From NCBI RefSeq assembly GCF_020618415.1, contig NZ_CP085344.1, forward strand, positions 3,309,001 through 3,373,000: a stretch of DNA of 64,000 bases. The letters are read 5' to 3'. Position numbers and translations under genes: made by a program. Below the pieces are notes generated by a model. That model saw nothing but the letters and a program-made list of their open reading frames with translations. It was not told the DNA's origin and searched no databases. Source of the DNA: Cupriavidus sp. MP-37 (GTDB lineage: Bacteria; Pseudomonadota; Gammaproteobacteria; Burkholderiales; Burkholderiaceae). How positions within the stretch are numbered: position 1 is the first letter of the stretch; each line of letters opens with the position of its first letter. Shown here piece by piece: positions 46,437-55,886 of this stretch.

Positions 46437-47384
46437 CTAGCCAGCCGAAGTCAGCGTCCCCCACACCTGGTCCACCAGCTGCCGCTTGCGCCGCGCCCCG
46501 GCGCGCCGCTCGCCACCGTTCTCGCCCGGCTTCTCCCGATACAGCCGGATCTCCATGTCGATCGACAGCGGCAGGCCGCGCGCCGACTCGGCCCGTACCA
46601 GCCGCCCCGCCGCGACGTCTTCGCGCACCGCGCTTTCAGGCAGGAAGGCCATGCCGTGGCCAGACAGCGCCATCACCTTGAGCGCCTCGGCCATATCGGT
46701 CTCGTAGCATTTATCGAGCTTGAGCGCCTCGGTGGTCTCGGCCAGCAGCAGGTCGACCATGCGGCCGAGGAAGGCGTTGGGCGTATAGCTGAGGAACGGC
46801 ACCGGCTTCTTGTCGGTTCCCGGCAGCCGGAACTGGGGCTTGCCGGCGGCGTCCGGCACACTGTAGGGCGAGAGCCGTTCGGTACCGAGCACCAGCATGT
46901 CGTAGCGCGCCGGATCCAGCTGGATGGCCTGGCGCGCGTGGTGGTAGACCATCACCAGGTCGCAGCCGCCTTCGACCAGCATCAGCACCGCGTCATGGAC
47001 GTTGAGCGCGCGCAGCCGGCACGGCAGGGTGCCGAGCTTGCGTTCCAGCGCCTTGAGCCACTCCGGGAAGAAGGTCAGCGACAGCGTATGCGGCACCGCG
47101 AATTCCAGCACCTGCGCATTGGCCGAGCGCTGGCCGCGCATCAGCGCGCGGGTTTCGCTGACCTGCGCCAGCATGGCCAGCGCCTGCTCGTAGAACACCT
47201 TGCCGGCCGGGGTCAGGCTGGTGGGATAGCTCGAGCGGTCGATCAGCTCGGTGCCGACCCACGCCTCCAGCGACTGGATCCGGCGCGAGAACGCCGGCTG
47301 CGTGACGTGGCGCAGCTCGGCCGAGCGCGAGAAGCTGTGCGTCTCGGCCAGGCTGACGAAGTCTTCAAGCCATTTGATTTCCAT
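46437..47384 (-). CDS. LysR-family regulator resembling HypT (YjiE)
   Basis: A 315-residue regulator. Its opening MEIKWLEDFVSLAETHSFSR and the helix-turn-helix RSAELRHVTQPAFSRRIQSLE resemble HypT/YjiE, a hypochlorite-responsive activator, rather than the common LysR type. The effector domain spans about 90-290 and the tail is Arg-rich. ATG 47384 is chosen for this homology. It is the distal gene behind the catabolic operon, separated by 33 bases from the SnoaL-like gene, and may or may not regulate it. Confidence 0.87.
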   Translation of the reverse strand: MEIKWLEDFVSLAETHSFSRSAELRHVTQPAFSRRIQSLEAWVGTELIDRSSYPTSLTPAGKVFYEQALAMLAQVSETRALMRGQRSANAQVLEFAVPHTLSLTFFPEWLKALERKLGTLPCRLRALNVHDAVLMLVEGGCDLVMVYHHARQAIQLDPARYDMLVLGTERLSPYSVPDAAGKPQFRLPGTDKKPVPFLSYTPNAFLGRMVDLLLAETTEALKLDKCYETDMAEALKVMALSGHGMAFLPESAVREDVAAGRLVRAESARGLPLSIDMEIRLYREKPGENGGERRAGARRKRQLVDQVWGTLTSAG

Positions 47385-47417
47385 GACGCGGATTATCCAC
47401 CGGCGCCGGGGCAATCG

Positions 47418-47873
47418 TCACGTGGGCGTTGCGTCTCCGCTGCGCTGGCGCAGCCAGGGGTAGCGCGCGACATCCTGCCCGCCATAGTCCGGATCCAGGT
47501 AGACATAGCAGCGCTGGATGCGGAAATCCCGGATCTCGAACACATCGCACCAGTGTCCGGCATGGGTCACGCCGGCACGCCAGCGCTCGCCGCTTTTGAG
47601 GATGCCCGACGACGTGCCCTCCACCACCACCAGGTCGCCCTGCTGGATAAAGTTGACATGGGCGATATCGTGGCGCACCGACTCGAGGATGCCCATCAGG
47701 TCGGCAAACAGCTGGCCGATTTGCGTGCGCCCGTGGGCCACGCCCCACTTGGGGAAGCAGAATTCGGCGTGCTCGTCGAACAGGTCGAGCACGCTTTCGC
47801 CCCGGTCCATGCGCCTGAAGTATTCCAGCGCCACGGCCTTGCGCTGCTCGTCCGTCATTGTCCGGATTTCCAT
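47418..47873 (-). CDS. SnoaL/NTF2-like protein
   Basis: A 151-residue single-domain protein of the NTF2 fold: an N-terminal helix (TDEQRKAVALEYFRRMDRGE), then strands DEHAEFCFPKWG and HWCDVFEIRDFRIQRCYVYLDPD. Relatives act as isomerases, dehydratases, cyclases or binding proteins. In the context of the upstream genes it could process a ring-cleavage or side-chain intermediate, but nothing in the sequence proves catalysis. ATG 47873 follows GGAGTCAATC on the minus strand. Confidence 0.82.
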   Translation of the reverse strand: MEIRTMTDEQRKAVALEYFRRMDRGESVLDLFDEHAEFCFPKWGVAHGRTQIGQLFADLMGILESVRHDIAHVNFIQQGDLVVVEGTSSGILKSGERWRAGVTHAGHWCDVFEIRDFRIQRCYVYLDPDYGGQDVARYPWLRQRSGDATPT

Positions 47874-47953
47874 GATGATTGACTCCTGTGGCCGCGCTGG
47901 CGGCCGGCAAGCTGATGGCGGAGGTGCCGGCCGCTGCGGCCGGCCCGAGACCG

Positions 47954-49210
47954 TTACTTGGCGATCGATTCGAGCGCGGTGTAGGTCATGTCGGCTTCCT
48001 TGATCCTGGCTTCATTGAGCTTGTAGCCGCGGAACAGGTAGATCGAGGCATGGCGCGCCTTGAAGTCGATGATGTCGCCCTGGATCGACGACGAATACTT
48101 GGTGCCGTCCTCGCCGGTGGAAGGTGTCATATGGAAGTTGATGAATTTCCAGAACTCGCCCTTCTTGTCATAGGCTTCGCCCATGTAGACGCGCGGATAG
48201 TTCACGTCCATATAGACCACCTTCTTGCCGTACGGATGCTCGTTCGGCGGCGTGCCTTCGATCACCCACACCTCGCGCGGCTGCCAGGTCTGCACCGGAT
48301 TCCAGTACGGCGGGTTCTTCAGGTCCACGGTCTTCCATTCGTCGGGCGTGCCTTTCTTCGACGGCGTATAGCCCAGCTTCGCGTCCGAGCTTGCCAGAAT
48401 CCAGCGTTTGCCCAACAGCTTGATCTTCGGATACCAGGACGGCCTGGCGTTCCAGACATAGATGTCGTCGTTCAGCACATCCAGCCCGCCCACCGGGTCC
48501 ATCCACGCGCCCCCCGACAGCCGCCGCGTGCGCCGGGCCGACTTGATATAGGCCCAGCTGTCTTCCAGCTTCGGGCTGTCGTAGCGGATCGTGAACGTGC
48601 CCAGTCCGCGGATATCCTCCGGCGCCGTCGCGGCGAACAGCGTCTTGCTCAGCACGCTGCCGTCACCCAGCACCGGCTTGTCGCCGCTGAGCCTGCCCTT
48701 CATGTAATAGCGCTGGAACACCCAGTCCTGCGTCGACTCCAGCCCCTTGTCGCCGCTGATCATCAGGAAGGTCACCTTGTTGTTGATGACGTCACCTTCC
48801 GGCGATGCGTAATAGAAGTTCCAGATCAGCTTGTCGCCGGCAAAGGGATCGTTCTGGCTCACCTGCGGGAACGGAATGCCGGCCTCCCAGCCGGTGACCT
48901 CGCGGGTCTTCTCGTCGAACTGCGCCTTGCCGGCGTTCTTGCGCGTCGCCTCCAGATACTTGGGGTCGAGCTGCACCGGCTTGGCGTGGGCCAGCGGTAT
49001 CTTCAGGCCGGTATTGCGGATCTGCCACTCCAGCTTCTCAGTGAGCAGGCTGGCGATGGTATGGCCGTCGAAGGTGTCGCCCTTGATCTTGTCGAGGTTG
49101 TCCTTGTCGATCACGGTGCCCGCCGGCAACTCGGCCGCCAGGCTCCCGGCGCAGGCGGTGCCCAGCGCCGCCAGCAGGCACAGCGCGATGGTCTTGCGGA
49201 TGCGAATCAT
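47954..49210 (-). CDS. DUF1329 exported protein
   Basis: A 418-residue secreted protein. A signal peptide (TIALCLLAALGTACAGSLAAE) precedes a DUF1329 domain related in fold to LolA/outer-membrane lipoprotein-sorting proteins; WVFQRYYMKGRL and NARPSWYPKIKLLGKRW are typical blocks. It is encoded 24 bases after a DUF1302 gene, a very common pairing next to RND transporters. Role unproven; movement of hydrophobic compounds to or from the outer membrane is the usual suggestion. Confidence 0.88.
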   Translation of the reverse strand: MIRIRKTIALCLLAALGTACAGSLAAELPAGTVIDKDNLDKIKGDTFDGHTIASLLTEKLEWQIRNTGLKIPLAHAKPVQLDPKYLEATRKNAGKAQFDEKTREVTGWEAGIPFPQVSQNDPFAGDKLIWNFYYASPEGDVINNKVTFLMISGDKGLESTQDWVFQRYYMKGRLSGDKPVLGDGSVLSKTLFAATAPEDIRGLGTFTIRYDSPKLEDSWAYIKSARRTRRLSGGAWMDPVGGLDVLNDDIYVWNARPSWYPKIKLLGKRWILASSDAKLGYTPSKKGTPDEWKTVDLKNPPYWNPVQTWQPREVWVIEGTPPNEHPYGKKVVYMDVNYPRVYMGEAYDKKGEFWKFINFHMTPSTGEDGTKYSSSIQGDIIDFKARHASIYLFRGYKLNEARIKEADMTYTALESIAK

Positions 49211-49234
49211 GGTGTGTCTCCTTACTTGGATGCA

Positions 49235-50839
49235 TCAGAACTGGCGCGTCAGCCGCGCCAGGAACTGACTGTTGTTGGCAAAGGTGCCGAACAGGCGCGT
49301 CGACCCTTCCACCTGGCCGGCCTTGCGCTTGTCCTTGGCAAAGAACAGGTCGGCTTCCAGCACCAGACGCCAGTGGTCGCCATAGACGAATTCCACGCTC
49401 GGGATCAGGAAGCCGCCTCGGCCCTGCAGGTCGATCCCCGCCGCCAGTTGCGGATTGATCTTGTCGTTGCGGTAGTTCAGGCCCAGGATCACCGTGGCGA
49501 TGGTGGAGTGCTCCTTGGCCGCTGCGCCGTAGCCGACCAGATTGACGATGTCGTCAGAACGCTTGAAGTTCTGGATCCACTTGTCGAACACCTGGACCGA
49601 GAAGAACGACGGCCGGCTGGTCCCCAGGAACCGGCTCAGGTTCAGGTTCTTGTCCATGCGCAGCATGGTGGTGACCACGTCCTTCCTGATGATGCCGCCG
49701 AAGCCCGGCAAGGCCCCGCCAAAGAAGTTGGTGCCGACGTTGTAGGGGGCATTGCGCGTATAGACCAGCTCCGAGCTCAGCACCGCGTCGATGGCGGGGA
49801 CATAGCCGCTGGCCGTGGCGCCGAACAAATCGAGCTTGGGGAAGATGAAGTCGCCGAGCGTGCCGGTCGGCGCCCGCCCTGACGGCGCGAACGCCGAGTT
49901 CACCACCGGATCGTTGTTGAACGTCTTCAGGTAGGCCAGCGAATAGTTGACCGGGCCCGCGATGCCTTCCCAGCGCACGCCGCCGGTCTGGTCGCTGACA
50001 TTGGCGCCGGGATGCCGGTAGTTGTAGTTGAGCGCCCCGGGCGCCAGGAAGTCGACGCCCTTGTAGGGCTGCCCCGCCCAGCGTCCGCCGTACAGGTCAT
50101 AGCTGTTGCCGATGTCGCGGTTGCGGTCGAGGCCCGGCCGGTACAGCAGCTGCAGGCTGCCATCGGCTTCGGGCACGTTGACCTTGGCCTTGACCAGGAA
50201 CAGCGGCTTGCGCAACTCGTCGCCCTCGCGCTCCAGGAACGAGCGCCAGCGGTAGTCGAAGCCGTGCACCAGGTCGAGGGCGCGGAAGAAGTCGGTCTCG
50301 CCCCAGACCACCTGTTGCTTGCCGATGCGCAGGTTGACCCGTTCCACCGGCGAAAAATCCATGTAGTACTCGCGCAGGTCGGCGTTGTCGTACTGGTCCA
50401 TCAGCCGGCTGCCCGGACCGCCCGGCGAGTGGGTGCGGTTCAGTTGCTCGAGGTCCTTCAGGTAGCGCGTCTTGTATTCGCCGTCGGCCCGTCCGACCAC
50501 CTTCCATGTCACCGGCCCGGTCTTGGCATCGGCATTGAGCAGCAGCGAGGCGCGCAGCATGGACGGCGCGAACCTGTCGTCGCGGCCGGTCTCCGGCGGA
50601 TTCTGCAGGTTGAACGATGCCCAGGTGCGCGCATAGCCGCCGAGGCGGAAGCTGTAGTCCTCGCCTTTGGGGTCAATGCCGGGGTCGCTACCGGGGTCGC
50701 TGCCGGCGTCCTGGGCGGCGGGCGCCGCCGGTTCCTCGGCCTCTGCGGCCAGCAGCTGCGGCGTCACCGCCAGCAGCGCCAGCGCCAGGCCCGCGGCGCT
50801 GGTGCGCTGCCGCCGCCTCTTGCGGGAATGCATTGTCAT
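49235..50839 (-). CDS. DUF1302 outer-membrane protein
   Basis: A 534-residue protein with a basic signal peptide (SAAGLALALLAVTPQLLAAEA), an acidic linker (short DPGSDPG repeats, about 45-57) and a long beta-rich region with a terminal aromatic residue (LARLTRQF), as expected for an outer-membrane barrel. VNLRIGKQQVVWGETDFFRALD is a DUF1302 hallmark. Possibly a channel for hydrophobic substrates working with the neighbouring RND protein. Confidence 0.88.
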   Translation of the reverse strand: MTMHSRKRRRQRTSAAGLALALLAVTPQLLAAEAEEPAAPAAQDAGSDPGSDPGIDPKGEDYSFRLGGYARTWASFNLQNPPETGRDDRFAPSMLRASLLLNADAKTGPVTWKVVGRADGEYKTRYLKDLEQLNRTHSPGGPGSRLMDQYDNADLREYYMDFSPVERVNLRIGKQQVVWGETDFFRALDLVHGFDYRWRSFLEREGDELRKPLFLVKAKVNVPEADGSLQLLYRPGLDRNRDIGNSYDLYGGRWAGQPYKGVDFLAPGALNYNYRHPGANVSDQTGGVRWEGIAGPVNYSLAYLKTFNNDPVVNSAFAPSGRAPTGTLGDFIFPKLDLFGATASGYVPAIDAVLSSELVYTRNAPYNVGTNFFGGALPGFGGIIRKDVVTTMLRMDKNLNLSRFLGTSRPSFFSVQVFDKWIQNFKRSDDIVNLVGYGAAAKEHSTIATVILGLNYRNDKINPQLAAGIDLQGRGGFLIPSVEFVYGDHWRLVLEADLFFAKDKRKAGQVEGSTRLFGTFANNSQFLARLTRQF

Positions 50840-50889
50840 GGTCTCCTCCTGTTGGTCTTGTATTTCTGGCTCTTGTCGATACCAGGCCT

Positions 50890-53283
50890 CTATGCCTCCG
50901 GCACCGGATGCATCGAGATGTCGCGCTCACCGGCGGCATGGCCTGCGCCCGCTCGCTTTACGATGAACGCCGGCCGGAACACCAGCACCATCGCGGGCAT
51001 GATGAACAGCGCGCTCAGTGCCGACACGAACAGCCAGATCGCCATCAGCACGCCCATGTCGGCCTGGAAGCGCAGCGACGATGCGCACCACAGCACCACG
51101 CTGGTGGTCAGCGTCAGCGCCGTCACCACCACGCCGCGGCCCGCGCCGAGCAGCGACGCCACCGTGGCCGCCGGCAGGTCCTTGCCTTCGGCGATCTTTT
51201 CCTTGATGCCATCGACGATGTAGAAGGCGTAGTCGACGCCAAGCCCGATGCCCAGCGCCGCCACCGGCAGCGTGCTGAGATTCATGCCGATGCCCTTCCA
51301 CGCCATGTAGCTGAAGGTGATGGTGTTGGACAGGATCACCGGCACCATGAAGAAGATGCCGGCCGTGACCGAGCGGTACGCGACCGCGCAGCACAGCACC
51401 AGCACCAGCAGTGCCAGCGCGATGCTTTCGATCTGGCCGGCGAGGATCACCTCGTTGACCGCGGCCAGCACGCCGACCAGGCCGCCGGCCAGCTGGTAGG
51501 TGCCCTGCGCGAGCGGATGCGCGTCGACGTACTCCTTCAGGCGCGCCATGGCGGTGCGGATGCTGTCGCCCTGGTGGTCGCGAAAGAAGAAGGTCACCGA
51601 GGCGTTGCGCGCCTGCGCATCGGTGAAGCGGGCCATGTCACCGGGATCGGAGCCCGACACGAACATGTACATCAGCTCGCCGTTCTCCTGCGCCGTGCCG
51701 CCGAGTTCCTGGTAGCGCGGGTTGTTTTCGTTGAGTACGCGCCGGACCATGGGGATCACGTCGGCGATCGATGTGCTGCCGCCAATCTCCGGCTGCGCCG
51801 CCATATAGCGCTGCATGCCCGCCATGCTCGCCAGCACCTCGGGCGACTTCACCGCATTGGGCTGGTGCCCGGCAAACACCGCGTAAAGGCGGTCGGCACC
51901 CTGGAACTGCCGGTTGATGGCAGCGGCATCCTGGTTGTAGGTCGAGTCGGGCCACAGGATCGGCGAGCCCGGCTGCGCATCGCCGACCTGGATCCGGGTG
52001 GCATACCAGGCCGAGACGCCGAATACCGCCACCGCGCTGGCCAGCACGGCATAGCGCCAGCGCGACGTCGCCGTGCGCACGCACACGCCGAGGATGCGGT
52101 CCAGCGCCGGGCCGAGGTCCAGGCGATGCGCGTGGCCGCGCGGATCGCGTACCCACGACAGCAGCACCGGCGTCATCACGCACGCGCTCAGCGCGATGGT
52201 CAGCACCCAGATCGTGCCGATGATCGACACCTTGTGCATCAGCGGGATCGGCGTCAGCACTACCACCACCATGCAGCCGGCGTCGGCCACCACGCCCAGC
52301 ATGCCGGGCTTGAACAGTTGCAGCATGCTGGCGCGCGCCGCCGCGCGCGGGGTGTCGTTGCCCGCGGCAAGTTCCTCGTCGAAGCGCGACACCAGCTGCA
52401 CCGAATGCGAGATCGCGCGCGCCGTGATCAGGAAGGCAATCACGATCACCAGCGGATCGAGGTTGTAACCCAGCAGGCGCGCGGCACCGAGCGCCCAGAT
52501 CGCGCTGCTCAGCCCCGCCAGCAACGGCAGCAGCGTGCCGCGCCAGGTCCGCGCGACCACGAACAGCAGCAGCACCAGGCAGCCGACCGTCAGCATGAAG
52601 ATGTGCAGCGTCTCGGGCAGGAAGTGGCTGACCCACCCATACAGGATGGGCTCGCCGGTGACGCGCACGCGCACGCCGTCGCCACGCGCCGCATCGGCAA
52701 TCGCCCGCACCTGCGGGAAAATCTTGTTGTAGTCGGCCGAGCCCTCATAGAAGTCGACGGTGACCAGCGCCGCGCGCAAGTCCCTGGAGACATAGGCGCC
52801 ATAGACCAGCGGATTGTTGAGCACCGCCTGCTTGAGCGCGTCGAGGCCGGCCGCGTCCTGCGGCACGTCCGGCCACATCAGCGGCGCCGAATCGATGGCC
52901 TCCGTGGAGCCGCGGATTTCCTTGAGCTTGCGCGATGCCAGCGAGACGATCTGGAACTGGTTGGCCCCGTCCACCTGCTGCAGCGCCGACGTCACCGTCT
53001 TGACCTTGTTCAGGAAGGCCGTGTTGAAGATATCGCCCTGTTCGGCTTCGAGCACGACGCTGACCACGTTGGAGCCGCCGAAGGCGTGCTTATATTGCTC
53101 GTGGACCTGGATATAGGGATGGCTGCGCGGCAACAGGTCGTCAAAGACGGTCCTGACCTCCACGCGCAGCGCGGCCACCAGCATCAATGCGGTGACCATC
53201 AGGAACAGGCCTGCGACATAGGCCCGCCTTCGTATGCAGGCTTCGGCAAAGCGTTCGAGCCGGCCCGGTTGTGTTGTCTTCAT
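50890..53283 (-). CDS. RND/MMPL-family transporter
   Basis: A 797-residue inner-membrane protein with two repeated halves: one N-terminal helix (AYVAGLFLMVTALMLVAALR), a large periplasmic loop, about five helices, then the same again from about residue 400. This is the MMPL/hopanoid-type RND architecture, not the tripartite HAE1 type. Families of this kind move lipids and other hydrophobic molecules. ATG 53283 is set by GGAGGAG seven bases upstream; the long open frame beyond it is the opposite reading of the YCF48-like gene. Confidence 0.92.
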   Translation of the reverse strand: MKTTQPGRLERFAEACIRRRAYVAGLFLMVTALMLVAALRVEVRTVFDDLLPRSHPYIQVHEQYKHAFGGSNVVSVVLEAEQGDIFNTAFLNKVKTVTSALQQVDGANQFQIVSLASRKLKEIRGSTEAIDSAPLMWPDVPQDAAGLDALKQAVLNNPLVYGAYVSRDLRAALVTVDFYEGSADYNKIFPQVRAIADAARGDGVRVRVTGEPILYGWVSHFLPETLHIFMLTVGCLVLLLFVVARTWRGTLLPLLAGLSSAIWALGAARLLGYNLDPLVIVIAFLITARAISHSVQLVSRFDEELAAGNDTPRAAARASMLQLFKPGMLGVVADAGCMVVVVLTPIPLMHKVSIIGTIWVLTIALSACVMTPVLLSWVRDPRGHAHRLDLGPALDRILGVCVRTATSRWRYAVLASAVAVFGVSAWYATRIQVGDAQPGSPILWPDSTYNQDAAAINRQFQGADRLYAVFAGHQPNAVKSPEVLASMAGMQRYMAAQPEIGGSTSIADVIPMVRRVLNENNPRYQELGGTAQENGELMYMFVSGSDPGDMARFTDAQARNASVTFFFRDHQGDSIRTAMARLKEYVDAHPLAQGTYQLAGGLVGVLAAVNEVILAGQIESIALALLVLVLCCAVAYRSVTAGIFFMVPVILSNTITFSYMAWKGIGMNLSTLPVAALGIGLGVDYAFYIVDGIKEKIAEGKDLPAATVASLLGAGRGVVVTALTLTTSVVLWCASSLRFQADMGVLMAIWLFVSALSALFIMPAMVLVFRPAFIVKRAGAGHAAGERDISMHPVPEA

Positions 53284-53345
53284 GATCTCCTCCTGGTTCT
53301 TCTTTGCGCCCGCGCTGCCCGGCGCGCCGCCGGGCCGTGCCGGGC

Positions 53346-54311
53346 CTACAGCGCTTTGGCCGCGCCGGCCGCGAGCCGCGAGCCCGCTGCGTAGTACTTG
53401 CCGGCATGCGCCAGCACGCGCGTGTACCAGCCGCGGTCCATCGCATCGAAGCGCGTCGCGCGCCAGGCGCTGCCATCCGCGGCGCCCAGCAGCACCACCC
53501 CCTTGTCGCCCACGGCAATCCATTGGCTGCCGTCCCAGGCGACGTCGAACAGGTCTTCCTCGGTGGTCGTGGCGGCCTGCTTCCAGCTGGCACCGGCATC
53601 GGCGCTGACCAGCACGGTGCCGCGCAGCCCGACCGCCACCGCGCGGCCGTCGTCGCGCATGCGCACCGACATCAGGCTCTGCCTGGCGGGGCTGGCGACG
53701 CCGGTCCAGTGTTCGCCGGCGTCGCGCGTCACGCGGATGCGGCCGAACTCTCCCACCACGCAGCCGCGCGCGCCGTCGAAGGCGACGCCGTTCCAGGCGG
53801 TGTCTTCGCCGGGCGCCGCGGACTGCCAGTTGTTGCCGTAATCGAGCGAGCGCAGCAGCGCGCCGCCGCTGCCGACCGCCCAGGCGCGTCCGTCCTGGCT
53901 TGCCTGCACCCGCATCAGCTTGTTGCTGATCGACGAGCGCGGCGCGCGCGCCGCCTGCCAGCTCATGCCGCCGTCGGCCGTGGCCAGGATCACGCCGTCG
54001 TTGCCGACCGCGACGGCACGGCGCGCATCCCACGCGGCAACGTCCTGCAGGGTCTCGCGGTGCGTGCTGCGCTGCAGGCGCCAGGCCTGTCCGGCGTCGT
54101 CGCTGTGCAGGATCTTGCCGTTGGTGCCGACGGCCCACATGCGCCCGTCCGGCAGCACGGCCATGCCGTAGAAGGCATCGCCCCGCTCCACCAGCGGCTG
54201 TGCCAGCGCCTTGCCGGCCGGCTTCGGCTTGATGAACAGGCCCGCGTAGAGCAGGCCGCCGATCACTGCCACGGCCGAGCCGGACAGCAGGTAGCGTTTG
54301 ATGCGTTGCAT
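53346..54311 (-). CDS. YCF48-like beta-propeller protein
   Basis: A 321-residue protein with one N-terminal hydrophobic segment (LLSGSAVAVIGGLLYAGLFI, signal or anchor) and a series of BNR/YCF48-type repeats with the pattern GxxGxILxSxDGGxxW, e.g. VGNDGVILATADGGMSWQ and VGLRGTVLVSADAGASWKQ, making a beta-propeller in the periplasm. YCF48 proteins of this type are typically found beside RND transporters with DUF1302/DUF1329 genes and could be an accessory to the transporter. Confidence 0.88.
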   Translation of the reverse strand: MQRIKRYLLSGSAVAVIGGLLYAGLFIKPKPAGKALAQPLVERGDAFYGMAVLPDGRMWAVGTNGKILHSDDAGQAWRLQRSTHRETLQDVAAWDARRAVAVGNDGVILATADGGMSWQAARAPRSSISNKLMRVQASQDGRAWAVGSGGALLRSLDYGNNWQSAAPGEDTAWNGVAFDGARGCVVGEFGRIRVTRDAGEHWTGVASPARQSLMSVRMRDDGRAVAVGLRGTVLVSADAGASWKQAATTTEEDLFDVAWDGSQWIAVGDKGVVLLGAADGSAWRATRFDAMDRGWYTRVLAHAGKYYAAGSRLAAGAAKAL

Positions 54312-54426
54312 GTTGTGGTCTTTCCTCGGAATTGCGCGCGTGGCGGCCGCGGGCGCACGGCGCCCTGCAGGGTTTCACTGCGAGACAGGTTCAGGCGGAG
54401 CTTGCCGGCAGCCGCCGGCTGCGGCT

Positions 54427-54762
54427 TTATGTGGCGGCGGCGCTCTGCAGCGCGCGCTGCAGCTCCTCGTCGAGCAGGCGCGGGTTGGCGTGCGGAACGA
54501 ACTGCAGGTAGGGCTCGGTCTCGACGCGTTCGAACAGGCCGGCGCGGTGGTACGGATCCGCCTCGATCAGCGCCCGCGCCTGCGCGCTGTCGCCCCGCAC
54601 GGCAAGGAACAGCCCCAGCGGCGCCTGCGCTTGGTCGCACAGGGCGCCGGCACAGACGATCTCCGGCAGATGCGCGGCGATGTGGCGGATATGGTCTGGA
54701 CGGTGCTGCAAGCGCGCGGCGGCGATGCCGCTGCGGAAGTAGGCGCGAATGACGGTTGGCAT
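54427..54762 (-). CDS. YciI-like protein
   Basis: A 111-residue ferredoxin-fold protein. The motif DPYHRAGLFERVETEPY matches the YciI pattern in which Asp and His form the likely active site; the N-terminal part has the conserved HIRHIAAH helix. YciI-like proteins are related to muconolactone isomerase and some act as dehydrochlorinases on chlorinated hydroquinone-derived intermediates, which would fit the neighbouring ring-cleavage genes. ATG 54762 gives a family-length product; upstream codons belong to the maleylacetate reductase gene in another frame. Confidence 0.82.
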   Translation of the reverse strand: MPTVIRAYFRSGIAAARLQHRPDHIRHIAAHLPEIVCAGALCDQAQAPLGLFLAVRGDSAQARALIEADPYHRAGLFERVETEPYLQFVPHANPRLLDEELQRALQSAAAT

Positions 54763-54808
54763 GATGGGGGCCTTGTTTAGCGGGAACCGGTACCGTTGCG
54801 GCTCGCGC

Positions 54809-55867
54809 TCAGGCGGGAGCGGCACCGTCGTAGGCGCGCTGCAGCAGGTCGCGGACCGCTGCGCGCTCGAGCGGGCGTGGATTCGGGTACGGCGCCGCGA
54901 CCACCAGGTCGGCCGCATGATCGAGACCGTGCGCCGGCATGCCGAGCTCGCGCAACGAACGCGGCACGCCCAGCGCGGCGCCGAGATCGCGCAGCCCTGC
55001 GGGCGCGGCGGCAGCGCCCAGCGCGCGTGCGATGCGCGCCATCGCCTGCGGCGCCGCTTCGGCGTTGTAAGCCATGGCATAAGGCAGCACCACGGTGTGG
55101 ACTTCCGCATGCGGCAGGTTGAAGCTGCCGCCCAGGATATGGCACAGCTTGTGGTGGATGCCCATCTGCAGGTTGCCCAGCACCATGCCGCACAGCCAGG
55201 CGCCGTACAGCGCATCGCTGCGCGCCTCGGCATGGCAGGCATCGCGCTTCAGGCGCGGCAGTGCGCTGGCCAGCGCGCGGATGCCCTCTTCTGCCATCAG
55301 CGCATAGACCGGGTTGCCGTCGCCGGCGTACAGCCCCTCGGCCGCATGCGCGATCGCATTCATGCCGCTGGTCATGGCCAGCCCTGGCGGCAGCGACAGC
55401 GTCAGCTCGGGGTCGTAGATCACGGTACGCGGCGCCACGCGCCAGTCGCGGCCGGTGTGCTTGTGACCGCCTTCGGTGATGGCGTACAGCGGCGTCATCT
55501 CCGAGCCGGCGTAGGTGGTCGGCACGGCGATGAACGGCAGCCCCGCCTCGAGCGCGAGCGCCTTGGCCAGGCCCATGGTCGAGCCGCCGCCGGCCGCCAC
55601 GCAGCCATCGGCGCCGGCGCGCCGCACGGCTTCGACCGCGCTGCGCACCACATCGATCGGCACATGCATCACGGCGTGGCTGTAGACACCGATGCTGCGC
55701 TCGCCCAACAGCTCGGCCATCTGCCGGCCCAGCACGGACTGCTCCGGCGAGGTCAGCACCAGCACGCGCCGCAGGCCGAGTTGTTCGGCCTCGCGCAGCA
55801 GGTGCTCGCGCGTACCGCTGCCGAAGACAATGCGCGCATGGCGCGTTTCATGGATAAAGGACTGCAT
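54809..55867 (-). CDS. maleylacetate reductase
   Basis: Iron-alcohol-dehydrogenase-family enzyme that reduces maleylacetate to 3-oxoadipate with NAD(P)H. The 352-residue protein has VAAGGGSTMGLAKALAL at the nucleotide site, PTTYAGSEMTPLYAIT, and the MAR-type GIHHKLCHILGGSFNLPHAEVHTVVLPY in place of the full metal set of alcohol dehydrogenases. The length also fits maleylacetate reductase. It is the step that links the ring-cleaving dioxygenase to central metabolism. Confidence 0.92.
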   Translation of the reverse strand: MQSFIHETRHARIVFGSGTREHLLREAEQLGLRRVLVLTSPEQSVLGRQMAELLGERSIGVYSHAVMHVPIDVVRSAVEAVRRAGADGCVAAGGGSTMGLAKALALEAGLPFIAVPTTYAGSEMTPLYAITEGGHKHTGRDWRVAPRTVIYDPELTLSLPPGLAMTSGMNAIAHAAEGLYAGDGNPVYALMAEEGIRALASALPRLKRDACHAEARSDALYGAWLCGMVLGNLQMGIHHKLCHILGGSFNLPHAEVHTVVLPYAMAYNAEAAPQAMARIARALGAAAAPAGLRDLGAALGVPRSLRELGMPAHGLDHAADLVVAAPYPNPRPLERAAVRDLLQRAYDGAAPA

Positions 55868-55886
55868 GCCGCAGACTCCCTGGCGT

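Noticed and set aside
50617..53394. 925-codon plus-strand open frame opposite the RND gene
   Set aside because: His/Arg/Gln-rich antisense reading; the minus-strand RND protein has clear helices and motifs.
53284..54378. N-terminal extension of the RND frame up to 54378
   Set aside because: The extension is an alternative frame of the YCF48-like gene; ATG 53283 has a strong ribosome-binding site and a normal RND N-terminus.
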